From Rhinopomastus cyanomelas (taxonomy: Eukaryota > Chordata > Aves > Bucerotiformes > Rhinopomastidae): a stretch of DNA of 64,000 nucleotides. Of this stretch, positions 25,601 through 34,900 are shown piece after piece. A model generated the notes under the pieces. It saw only the letters and a program-made list of their open reading frames with translations, was not told the DNA's origin and searched no databases. A program made the position numbers and the translations under genes. Each line of letters starts with the position of its first letter. Positions within the stretch are counted from its first letter, which is position 1. The stretch lies in contig VXBP01008268.1 of assembly GCA_013400115.1 (NCBI GenBank), positions 25,050 to 89,049 of the forward strand. The letters run 5' to 3'.

Positions 25601-28600
25601 AGGATAAAAATCAAGTCATTTTGAAAAGCGCAGTGACGTACAATAATACCTCAATAAAAGCAAGAATAAAGGCCAGGAAAGCCTCTTGCAAAATTTATTT
25701 TCGTACATTGTAAGGCAAGAAAACTCCCCTGCATTGACTGGATCAGAAGTACTCTAGCGCTTAATAGGGCCTTACAACAGTACACTGATTAATTCACTAA
25801 ATCTTAACACATAGGCAAAAAAAAAAATCTTCTAATTGATACAAGTGGGGTTTGCCAACTAGAAGATTACCTAAACTAAAACCTGTGTGGTTATAAGGCT
25901 GTAGAGTTTACACGTCTGCTCTCAGACAAACATCATGTCAAGCTGAATCTTACCTGAAAACCTACACTCCATCCTGCCACTGCATTAAACCATCATTCAG
26001 TTCCAGTTCAGAGGAAAGTATCAGTCTTCAGGTGAAATTACATGAGATTAGTGAGCCTTAAAGATCTTGCCCTTCCAGCCTGATCTGAGCCACTGTAGCA
26101 CCACTCCTCCGATCAGCTATGCACGTTGGTGCAACCCTTCACTGCATATAAAGTCAGATAGTTATCTGTGGGTTACTGAGTTGAATGGGTTCACAGGCTG
26201 TATCCAACAAAGAACAGGAAAAAAATTCAAGATGGAAGGCCTCTCCTATTTTGCATCAAAAAGCCAGTATATTGGCTCTTAGTTTCTCATCAAAATAATG
26301 TTCTGAAGAATGCTGGGAAAGAAAAACCCTGAAAACACCTAAATACCAATCTTGACCAACCCTGATCACAATAGCTTGTGAAATCAAATAGGATCAAAGA
26401 ATGGCATAAGCCTGTAGGCTTTCTGCAAGTTGGAAGACTTTACAGGTCTAAATAGTAACCAGCAGATTTGACACCCAAATACCCTTAAGCAGTCTGTCCT
26501 TAAGGCAAATAAACAACTACAGTAAAACCAAAAGAACTTTAACAACAAAACTAAAATAGACAGAAAGGCATGGACTTACTGAATCCAGAAAGCAGAGATA
26601 AGTTCCTGAGCTCTGAATTACTGCTTGATTTTTAGCAAATCCAACTGTTGAGAAAACAAAGATAAAATAATGTGGTAGTTTTTAGCTTTTGTATCTTTTA
26701 AAAATCTTTCTACAGTAAGGGACAGATGAAAAGAAATGCAAAAATCAGTATCAGGCAACATACACTATTTTATGTTTAAAAAGAGACAATTTGTAAATAT
26801 TCCACTAATTCAGTTGTCTTCTCTGCATGATTAATAAATGTATCTATTAGAATTCTATAACCAAGTACAAGAAGTTACTAGCTCTCCACGAAGACATAAG
26901 TTGTAACATGGATCTTCAAGAGTCCAGCTACCTGGGTTTCACATCCAGCATCTCATCTTACAGAATCACAACTTCGGTTGGAAAAGAGCTCTAAAGGTCA
27001 TGTAGTCATACACTCCTCTCTTGCCCCAGTGAGCAAATGCTGAAAACCCTTGGCTGTACATACTTATTCGGGAAAGCTAACAAAATTATACCCAAGTTGC
27101 TGGACTGTGCTGGGCGTGGGTGGGGATCAACAGGGTGCTTAAAAGACTGCATGGGAGACATCGCTGCTAAAGACTACATTAACGAAGCAAAAGGGAACCC
27201 GAGCCGGGGAGACAATAGACCTGATAAGCTAACAAAATTGAATTCTGTAAAAAAACTAAGCTAAACGTTGAAGGCGTGCACCTATGTAAATAAATCATAA
27301 ATATGCATGTATCACCACGATTTAACCCAGACCCCGGCCGGGAAACGGCACGCACATTTTTTGGAGGAAAGATCCCCACGCGTGGCCCAGCGCTGAAATA
27401 GAGAATGCCCGCTTCAAAATTCGGGTTATTGAGTTTTCACTACATCAATATATATTCATTTCTTAAGTGATAACAAATCACAAAAAGGCAAAGAAAGATT
27501 GCTGGGCAACTTGTTCCTCCTATTATGAGGCCATGTCTTCAGAAGGATTCAAAAAACGGTTCTGTTCCATTCTGCTTTGTATGCAAATACAAAATATTGA
27601 TGTGTCATGTATGTACTGCACGTGGAATGCAGAAGGGAGCCAAAGCAGAACATCATATCCATATCCAAAACTATCCAATATGGACGAGGAGCACAAACCT
27701 GGCTTATTTAAGGAGGGGACTAGGAACACACAGCCAGGGGCATAAATGGAATGCACCAATTACTGAAATACAGCTACATGGTACGGGTGTTTACCTGGGA
27801 TGATATTTTTTCCCTGTAGACAAGGTCTACCTAACAACATTCTCGTCTTTGAATCCTCCCCCTGGATAGCATTATAAGAATCCTTCTCCATTATAAGCTC
27901 TTTCTTATAATGCTACAATATACTCAGTGTTATTCTGCAAAATGCCACACAAATCTCACTTGGTTGTATGTGTTAAATTTCAGCTTTGTTTGATGTATTT
28001 TTTGGAACCAAGCCAGGGAATCCAGCAAAAGGTTGCCCTGACAAGCAAACCAGGTGACATGAAGATCTGCAATACTGTGGGGTTTTTATTCTTTAATGGG
28101 AAAACAGGAAACATAAAGCCAGGAAAATGTTACTATGAAGTAGAGCAGGATACTTTTAAATCACTCTTTATACTATCCATAAAGTGTCTGATTTTGTATT
28201 TGGGGGAAAAAAAAAAGCAGACTTCTACAATTCTCTATTATGGTGTTTGGGTCTTTCTTAAATGTGATACAGGTTTAAAGATACTCAGGAAACAAATTAC
28301 ACTGGGCTCAAATGTTCACTCAGTTTTAAAACACATGCTCCATAGTCATTTTGCTGATTTGTCCGAGAGAAAGGCTTATGGCTGCATTTCTTATTGCCTC
28401 AAAGAAGCATTATGTCAGCTACTAACACAACCCTACTAAAAGCTCTTCCTTAAAATTGTATTATTCTATTCTTAAGTATTTTGAGTACTCTATTCCTCAT
28501 CTTAAGTTCTCTTCATCAAGGATTTATTTCTCTTGCTACCTTACAGCATATATTTACATATTCCTTTTATACACATATGAATAACTAATATCACATATGC

Positions 28601-31600
28601 AGTGACTCTCATTTTCTTTCTTATTGGCAATAAAAAAGTCATTGGCAGAGCCAGGAGCTCCTACAATCACAGAGCTGAATCCTGGCATGAGCAGTTTTAG
28701 TGGGAAACAACTGATGCAAGTTAGCAGGTCTGGACTTGCCAAACAAGCAAAACCCTAATGCTGTGGAGGTGCCTACTAAATCAAGAGGTAAAAGAATTGG
28801 GGAGAACCCCATTTGCCCAGCATCAATCAAATCAGCAGTCAGTCTCATGCATCACTGCCAGCTCTAAAGCAGCCTGTACTTACATCTCAGCACTGCCATT
28901 AGTATACTCCCACATTTCAACAACTTCAGTAGAAAATAATAAAACATTAGGAACTAATAATTTAGAAAAAAGTTAAGCAGACTCAAGAACAACTACAAGG
29001 TGACAACTATAGTACTCTGAATTTTCTGAAATGTTTCAGAACTGATTTTCACATAAAACACTTTCAATAAGTAGTGAAATATTTGTTATGAGAAAACTGG
29101 AAAACACTTCATTCTAAGATAAAGCAGAAATCATCCCAAAGGTTTTCACATATCAGCTATTTTTTTGACAGAAAATACATAGATTTTAAATTTTATTAAT
29201 AAGACAGATATAATTCCCCACAGAAGAAATCAGGTACTAAATATTGTTTCATCAAGGCAAATCCTATGTCTGGCATAGGCAAAAAATTTTTCTAATATTT
29301 CTCTGCTGAACAAAACCAAATGTTTGTGCCAGGTCTCCAAGTTTTGTAAGGCCTGCTTACTTGGTGAAAAGAGCCTGTTACCATGGCTACAGCCTAAAAA
29401 CTTAAGCCTCAGTGAGATATTAACATTCCTCACTCTTAGAAAGAAAAAGGTTTCCTTTTTTTAGGCAAGTGACCCTTTCTTTTTTCCTAGGTTTTCCCCT
29501 CCTTTCTTTTACATGTTAGAAAAGAATCAGAAATAAATCCTAATCTTGTGTAAATAGTTGAAGATGTGAAGCCTGACTAGTACATTGTTTCTGTAGTAAA
29601 GCATCTTCTTTTAAAGGAAAGACTCCTTACAGTTGTAACTAGTCCTTAACATAAAAAAGTAAATTACCAAGAGCAAACAAATACTATGGATTTCAAATAA
29701 CCTGCTCCTAAAATGCAACAACTGTGAGGAAAAGATGTCCCTATTTTAATGATGACCTGAGAGTGACTTCCACATGAATAGCCTGGGTTTGCGTTTCTGA
29801 AAGAACTATGCACTTCATACTATTATTTAAAACAATGCCCACAGCTGCATCCCCCTCCCCAGTTTATTAAAGATCTGCTCAGGTTTCAGCTATCCTGAAA
29901 CCACCAAATGCATCTTAAAACAAGAGAGTAGCCTGGTGGCATATCCCTAAAGCAGAACATGCTCACACTTTGGTTGCCTGAAGTGCAAAGGTGAGCTGAC
30001 TTCACAATTGTAGCACAAACTGTTGTCCAAACACTGCACCTGTGGGCTTTTGCAAACTAAAACAGTTTACACACTATTAACACAACACTCCACTAGGAAC
30101 AAGACTTTATACATAGAAAAGGTTTTATAAAAATGGAGACTATCTAACAACATAGTATTAACAAAACCATTCCTAACCAACTTTCCTAACTACCATCATT
30201 AACAACATCAGCTATTAGTTTTTTCCTTTTTTTTGCCCTGAGAAATCACAACCTATTTAGTTGCTTAACAACTAGTAAGAGAAGAAAGGTTTGAAAAGAC
30301 ATCTGGAAACAAGATAAGTACACCGCTCAACTCCAGCTTTATCATTGGCCGAAAAGAGAGAACTTCCCTCTACAAACTTTGTCTGCCTTGTGTCACCATA
30401 ACCTCAATAATGCTAACATTACAAATTGCACTATCAAAACAACACCAGTTCACATTAGAGATATGAAAATAATAAAAATGTTTATAGAAACAGTTATGCT
30501 GCATTACTTCAGTGTTGCTGGGTCTGACAACTGTTTCAAATACATCATGGAAGAAGTCTGTAGTCTAAAACCTGACAGTAAACAATGCCACAAGCCTATC
30601 CCAGGTTACCAATTAATTCCGTGTACAAATGCCAATTTATTTGGGTGTTTCAACACTGAGATGAATATTAAGCCTTCTGAAACAGAGCTGAGCTTTTCCA
30701 TAGTAAGACCATTCTGAGGCTACTGTAACAATCCCAGGTTTCCCTCCAGTTACAAACAGGACATTTTGTTAAAACCAGAACTGAGAAGGTTTGGGGTCAC
30801 AGTGTTGCCAAACTGTGATAACTTGAAGGACACAAATTTAGAAACAGTTAAATATCGATTCCTTCCTGTCTACTCATTGTCACAAACCAGAGAATGACAG
30901 AACCACTAGCTGTACAGCTCCTGCACAGAATGTGAGTCACCGGCTGCGTGATTTGTCCTCTCCTTCACTGCACAGGACCTTCCAAATCCGGTGCCATTCA
31001 AGCAGCTTCTTCAAAGAGCCATGTACTTTTTTTTCCTATTTCATGTTTTAGCAAGCTTGTCTGCTAAAAATCCCTAAACATGGAACAACCAAAGCAAGTA
31101 GAAAAAACCCCAGAGATTAGTTTGTTATGTCCTCCAGTGGTTAACGTAACAGTAGTAGGTAAATCATGAGACTCTTACCACACACCCACCTGACAACTCA
31201 CTAAACATACTGGTTTAGTCCTTGGTGCAAGTCCTTATGAATGTAGTGAAAAATTTATCTTGCATCAAAAACTTGCCTGGAATTTCTGTTTTGACCTGAT
31301 CATCAAAGGCATATACAAAAGTATTTTGTTTGATTTCAGGGTCTACAATACCAAAAGATAGACATTTCCTTTTGAAATCTTTATGTAAGAAATCTTGGAT
31401 TTTTCTTAAAGCACATCTCCTGTAGACAAATCAGACGTCAGAAAGCCAGAGTACAACTGTATTAACAACACTGTCTACACTACAATTAAACAAAATTCTT
31501 TTGCAGAGTAGAGAAGCAAGTGTTAAGCCAAGTTCTTCTTTCCTAGATGTATAAACAAATTCTACAGAGCCAAAGCTACCAGGGCCAAATTCTAAATCAG

Positions 31601-34600
31601 AATAAGTTTTTGAACAGAGCGCTCTGGAAAATGATGTGTGTTTTTTTCCACTGCAATGCAAGTGGCTACAAAGATGCTTCTCAAACTAAAAACAGAAGAT
31701 GCCTGTGATAACAACCTACATCTCAAAAAATCATTATTAAGCTACATACCGCCTCCAGGTTGAAAGGAATCATTACTACCAACAATCACTGAAACACCAG
31801 CATCTTCCAGTGTAACCTTCCATTTTTCAATTATTTCAGCCGAACCATCCTAGAAAAATGATGGCAAAGATGCAGCTGTTTTAACTTGTATGGTGAATTA
31901 AAAACAGTCTGAAACAAAAATTCCTATCAGAGACAGTATTTAACTGGACAATATCTGAAATGTCTTAAACATACCTTACTGGCATCATTAAAAACTGACA
32001 GCTCCATGGTTTCTTTAAAATCTTGCTCCCAAACAGACTTCAGGCAGTCATCTAACCAGCATTCACTGTTGTGAACAGGCACAATGACAGACTACGAAAA
32101 AGCAAATAATACAATCTAAATCAGTGTGTTCTATTGACTCAGTATTTTACTATTCTTTATGTCTAGATGGTAACTAAAATACGACCCTATATACTGACAC
32201 TAATCAATCTTACATACTCATTCAGAAAGAAAAGGGTTCTCCAGTTCCTCCAATGACAATATAAACTAGCTGCATTGGTGTTGCACAGAAAAGCCAGAGA
32301 TTTTCCAACAGGTTGTCTAAATAACTCAATAAAAATCCAACTATAATAAAACAGCTTGATATTGGCTTAAGAACTGTAAAACTTTAACACCTACTGGCAC
32401 TAAGGTACTCTTATAAGCTCAATAATAAAAACAAGTTTTAATATATTAGCATGTTCTGAACACACCACTGTGAGCAAGTTCTACCTCCATAGAGCTACCA
32501 CAACAACACTGAGCTAGGCTCCTGCCAAAACAAAGGCGAGAGCTGCGTTATTGAGGACATTTCTGCATAAAACCTGAAGCATTTAGTTAACAAAATCATA
32601 CAAATAACTGTACGCAGCAACACCATTAACATGTCAGAGTACTGCTAACATTGCAGTTCTACCACTTTTACTCAGTTTACTGTTTTGCTGTGTTTGCTGC
32701 TTAAAAATTATGTATTATTTTTAAAAGTAGACTGGTACACTCTATATGCTATAGTATACTATAGTATTTTGTAGCCTGGCTTAAAAGCTGCAGTTGGTTC
32801 TAGTCCTGAACTGGGCATTCATAAATTGACTTTTATCATTGTGTGACCGAATCAGAATACTTCAGTCTCCTTGGATCATTTAAAAAAGGAAAAACATGAA
32901 CCAGGGCACTATTTCACTTAGATGTGGAGATTCATAGTAAAATAACTCAGAAAGCCCAGCTAGTATAACCTCAGGAGCCTGTGTCTCAGTTACAGCTACA
33001 TCATGACTGGCAAACCATCATCATCTCCAGGGACAGAAACACCAGCTTGGCTAAGGCAGCCTCTAAAAGCAGGCACACTGGAGACCTGGAACACTGTTCT
33101 CCCTAGATCTGAGGCTGCAGTTTATATCAACTGATACTTCTTCATCCCAGCACAGACTAGATCTCTTTACAACCTTTCATACACATGAAGACTGCTACCA
33201 TCACAGCGAACTACAGAAATATGCACAAAGCTCTTCCAAAGGTATTCTGAGTCAATACAGGGACAAACAATTGATGTCTTTATATCATTACAAGACCAAT
33301 TTAGTGAAAACTCATTTCATTATCTGAGACTGACCTACAGTAGGATCAACAGAGGAGCATTTTCATGGCCTGTGAGCCAAGTACAACAGCTAAAACACAG
33401 AGCTATGAATCAGACTCAGACTTGAGCAGTGTGACACTGCCTGGTTTTCCTTGGACTGCACATACTGTAAAGTAAGACCTGAAACAATTTTATGTATTTT
33501 TGTTCAAGTAGCTTTGCAACCATGAAGCTGAAGATTCTTAACTTTGCTGCAACATGAATTTTGATGTATGGCAAAATAAAACAAGGCAAAATGGTTACCA
33601 GGTAGCTCAGTCCAAGTGTATCACTGGCCAAAAAAATTCCTTCCTCACTCAGCTAGACAACTGAAAAGCAATGTATCAGTCACAAGACTGAAGTGGAGAA
33701 ATTAGGTTAAGAAAAATTTAAATTATCTAGAAATGTGGAAATGAATGTTTTGCATCCAAAGAATCTCCTGTTTCTGATTGTACCACTGTCATCCTCTACT
33801 AAGGATATGTATAACAGACAACTCCAAACTAATAATAGAATCCTACCTTCCTCCATATGTGGATAAGGAAATAAATTTTGAAAATAATTTTAACACTGCT
33901 GGACTTTATAGAGGTAAAAACCCACTACTTTAAATTTCCACAAAAGTTCTTTTTCCAAATTCATGGCCGTTGGCAGGACCATTTTGCTTTTATCAAATCT
34001 CGTATACGAGACAGTTTAAATAAGCCCAGAGCTGGTTTCAGGCCACAAGGTCTGATGTGCGTTACGGATCTGAAGCTGTGAAGTTACTCCTCACTTTCAT
34101 TTGCCCATCAGTTTGTGTTGGATTTTCAGTTGTTTGCCCCCTAAATTGAAGTTGTTGCCAAGCCATGTACCAGTGGCACGTTATAAACGGGTAAAAAAGA
34201 AACTAAGTTAAAAAAAACCAAAAACTTTGTTATGTGGAATAGCAAAAGGATGAATCATTTTAAGAAATTGTTAAAAGTCCTCTTCTCAGACCCCACGTAA
34301 CCGTACACAACACAGACCAGCTGAGCTTGGAGGGGACCCTAAAGCTCACTGAGACGACCGCACAGTGCTGCCCGTCCCCCCCTAAGGAGAACTAGCATAG
34401 AGCCAGGGCCGAGACCCCGCCGAGGCGGGCACAGCTCGGGGCTCTGCGCCGGCCGCCCCCGCCTCGCCACGGCCTCCCACGTACCACCTGCACGGCGCGG
34501 GAGGGCCCGGCCCGACACCCTGCTTTGGGGGGAACCCCGCCGGCTCCTCCCGCCTGCGCTATGGCTGCGCCTGGCCCCCGGGGGAGGAGCGAGGACAGCT

Positions 34601-34652
34601 CAACCCGCAGCGCCCTGGCGTCGTCGGGAGGGTCCGCCACGCTGCTCCGCAT
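4579..34652 (-). CDS. B3GNTL1: B3GNTL1, predicted family-2 glycosyltransferase (exons 1-6, 3' part outside window)
   Basis: This is the spliced gene for UDP-GlcNAc:betaGal beta-1,3-N-acetylglucosaminyltransferase-like protein 1, a putative GT-A fold, family GT2 enzyme. Its exact acceptor is poorly defined in the literature I know. Joining 34485-34652, 31975-32091, 31750-31849, 26580-26644, 17976-18041 and 4579-4674 keeps one frame for 204 codons. From the second exon on it aligns with human B3GNTL1 almost residue for residue. Visible motifs are VIVPVHNSE (start of the GT-A nucleotide-binding domain, residues 58-66), VFNDAS (90-95) and CFLDSDDVM (146-154), whose DSDD is the DXD-type metal and UDP-sugar site. 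The human protein is roughly 360 residues, so the C-terminal 40 to 50 percent is missing because the window ends. Only the N-terminal extension in exon 1 is doubtful. Introns are about 2.4, 0.13, 5.1, 8.5 and 13.3 kb. Confidence 0.95.
7441..7790 (+). mobile_element. CR1 LINE 3' fragment
   Basis: A second CR1 3' end in plus orientation. It is clearly related to the copy at the left window edge: both carry a CATTAATGT(T/C)TATAAAT block, CACAGTGAG(A/G)GTGAC, TCCTGTGTGACTT and GGACTAGATGATCTTTC. Identity is high enough to align by eye, with scattered substitutions and small indels. The 5' end is truncated at CTGAGGGGAG. The tail decays at TGATGCTATGAT, so only about one terminal octamer remains. 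It is antisense within B3GNTL1 intron 5. Confidence 0.92.
15927..15931. repeat. Target site duplication, left copy (AGTGC)
   Basis: Five bases directly before the LTR start TGTACTGGG. The same five bases follow the LTR end at 16480-16484. The exact match fixes both LTR borders. Confidence 0.85.
15932..16479 (+). mobile_element. Solo LTR of an avian ERVL-like endogenous retrovirus
   Basis: A 548-bp LTR that I recognise from its start TGTACTGGGTCTGACTGG, the internal blocks GGGAGGGGACACAGACAGG and GCTGACCCCAACTGACCAAA near 16144, AAACTGCCTTTATCTTCACC near 16351, and the GGTGGGCACCTGG to AACCCACC end near 16441-16476. It is flanked by perfect 5-bp direct repeats AGTGC at 15927-15931 and 16480-16484. 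This is the target duplication size expected for ERVL-type elements. No gag, pol or env lies next to it, so it is a solo LTR left by LTR-LTR recombination. The 3' terminus reads TTA where the family ends in ACA, a point change at the integrase-recognised end. Its promoter elements are likely decayed. It lies antisense in B3GNTL1 intron 5. Confidence 0.9.
16480..16484. repeat. Target site duplication, right copy (AGTGC)
   Basis: Five bases directly after the LTR end ...CCCACCTTA, identical to 15927-15931. Confidence 0.85.
17976..18041 (-). CDS. B3GNTL1: B3GNTL1 coding exon 5
   Basis: A 66-bp, phase 0-0 exon encoding the 22 residues DDVMMPQRVRLQHEAAIQ plus RPNS. Human has DDVMMPQRVRLQHEAAVQ plus HPSS. 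The acceptor is ATTCCAG before GATGATGTG and the donor is AACAGT followed by GTGAGT. The first two residues are the second half of the DSDD metal-binding motif, which is therefore split by intron 4. Confidence 0.96.
18042..26579. other. B3GNTL1 intron 4 (8.5 kb)
   Basis: Intron separating the DS and DD halves of the catalytic motif. I see no repeat family that I can name and no exon. A 16-bp perfect palindrome lies at 20653-20668. A very AT-rich patch near 22210-22290 holds several TAATTA-type words. The remaining short open frames look like chance. Confidence 0.7.
20653..20668. repeat. 16-bp perfect palindrome
   Basis: AATTTCCATGGAAATT reads the same on both strands, with no spacer. It may be a chance palindrome or a dimer-binding site. 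Nothing else in the sequence decides between these. Confidence 0.6.
26580..26644 (-). CDS. B3GNTL1: B3GNTL1 coding exon 4
   Basis: A small 65-bp exon, entering in phase 1 and leaving in phase 0. With the last base of exon 3 it encodes V, then GFAKNQAVIQSSGTYLCF and LDS. Human has VGYAKNQAVAQSSGSYLCF and LDS. The acceptor is TCTCAACAG before TTGGATTTG and the donor is GATTCA followed by GTAAGT. The exon forms the strand leading into the DXD motif of the GT-A fold. Confidence 0.96.
26959..27030 (-). mobile_element. CR1 LINE tail fragment (reverse orientation)
   Basis: ACAGAATCACAACTTCGGTT followed by GGAAAAGAGCTCTAAAGGTC is the reverse complement of a CR1 3' terminus, whose usual form is a run of AGAATCA then GGTTGGAAGGGACCT. 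Only about 70 bases remain before the sequence changes to the LTR-like block. Confidence 0.6.
27038..27447 (+). mobile_element. Probable retroviral LTR (second family), borders uncertain
   Basis: This block has the layout of an avian retroviral LTR. A U3-like part is followed by a TATA-like CATAAATATGCATG near 27296, and then a GC-rich segment with CCCCGGCCGGGAAACGG near 27333. A degenerate polyadenylation signal follows in GAAATAGAGAATGCCCGC near 27395, and the block ends TTCGGGTTATTGAG and CACTACATCA. The base composition differs sharply from the AT-rich flanks. The 14-mer AAGCTAACAAAATT occurs twice, near 27076 and 27227. I could not find matching target duplications, so the TG...CA ends are guesses. 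No retroviral genes flank it. Confidence 0.55.
31750..31849 (-). CDS. B3GNTL1: B3GNTL1 coding exon 3
   Basis: A 100-bp exon (phase 0 in, 1 out) encoding 33 residues plus one base. It includes AEIIEKWKVTLEDAGVSVIV, comparable to human [20 protein letters not shown], and it ends NDSFQPGG. The acceptor is TTCTAG before GATGGTTCG and the donor is GGAGGCG followed by GTATGT. The first residue of exon 4 is completed across the junction. Confidence 0.95.
31850..31974 (-). other. B3GNTL1 intron 2 (125 bp)
   Basis: An unusually short intron for this gene, with GTATGT at its donor and TTTTTCTAG at its acceptor. All the other complete introns here are 2.4 kb or longer. It contains no repeat. Confidence 0.9.
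31975..32091 (-). CDS. B3GNTL1: B3GNTL1 coding exon 2
   Basis: A 117-bp, phase 0-0 exon for 39 residues. It starts SVIVPVHNSECWLDDCLKS and ends ETMELSVFNDASK, and matches human SIILPVHNAEPWLDECLRS and TMELSVFNDASK. It carries the first beta strand and nucleotide-binding loop of the GT2 fold. The acceptor is CTTTTTCGTAG and the donor is AGTAAG followed by GTATGT. The 5' neighbour in the transcript must end in phase 0. Confidence 0.96.
32092..34484. other. B3GNTL1 intron 1 (2.4 kb)
   Basis: Intron between the CpG-island first exon and exon 2. It is AT-rich and contains the 16-bp palindrome CTATAGTATACTATAG at 32749-32764. Near its 5' end lies a weak CR1-like remnant (34309-34382). Its length depends on the exon 1 donor chosen at 34485. 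Confidence 0.65.
34309..34382 (-). mobile_element. Possible degraded CR1 tail
   Basis: CTTGGAGGGGACCCTAAAGC followed by TCACTGAGACGA resembles the reversed CR1 end, where the usual words are GTTGGAAGGGACCTCAAAGA and TCATCTAG. It is short and divergent, so chance similarity is possible. Confidence 0.3.
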
Positions 34653-34900
34653 CCCGCACGGCTAGACAGCGTATCTGGGTTCAGCAACCCTCCCCCTCCC
34701 CGCTTTCCCCGCCTCGGCGGAAGGAGCCACCACAGAGGCGGTGGCTAGAAGGGCCGGAAGTGCCGAGTGACGCTGGGGAAGGGCGGGGCGGCTGAGCCGG
34801 GGCTGCAGGGTCGGGGCGGAGTGGGAGTCAAACCTGGTAGCCGCGCCTGCCTGTCTGTGGGGCCGCTTGTGGCCTGGCTTGAGGTTCCTCTGGCTGGGCT
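34390..34900 (-). promoter_or_regulatory. B3GNTL1: CpG island and promoter region of B3GNTL1
   Basis: A GC- and CpG-rich block in otherwise AT-leaning DNA, without a TATA box. It covers the putative first exon and its upstream side. Visible elements are an ETS/GABP-type CCGGAAGT at 34754-34761, a TGACG half-CRE near 34768, and an Sp1-type GGGCGGGGC at 34781-34789, with a second GGGGCGGAG near 34814. Start sites probably lie at about 34660-34780. ETS plus Sp1 islands of this type often fire in both directions, so a plus-strand transcript is possible. Confidence 0.75.
34485..34652 (-). CDS. B3GNTL1: B3GNTL1 putative first coding exon
   Basis: The exon is placed by frame and a donor, not by residue conservation. 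On the minus strand an open frame from an ATG at 34652 runs 56 codons (MRSSVADPPDDARAL...SRAVQV). It ends at GCAGGTG followed by GTACGT, in the phase 0 that exon 2 needs. Human B3GNTL1 begins MQAHV directly before the conserved SIILPVHN. Here the equivalent stretch is AVQV, and no ATG lies at that point. The frame therefore gives either a 50-residue Ala/Gly/Pro/Arg-rich N-terminal extension or a GTG where the ancestral start was. The ATG context is GGGATGC (G at -3). An alternative donor, CAG followed by GTGGTA three bases earlier, is also in frame. The existence of a first exon in this island is likely. Its start is not settled. Confidence 0.5.

Larger units (their letters stand above)
26645..31749. 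other. B3GNTL1 intron 3 (5.1 kb)
   Basis: Holds a CR1 tail fragment (26959-27030) and an LTR-like block (27038-27447). A 170-codon open frame at 27927-28439 on the plus strand has no recognisable domain and is probably chance. No host-gene exon is missing here, since the flanking exons join cleanly. Confidence 0.7.
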
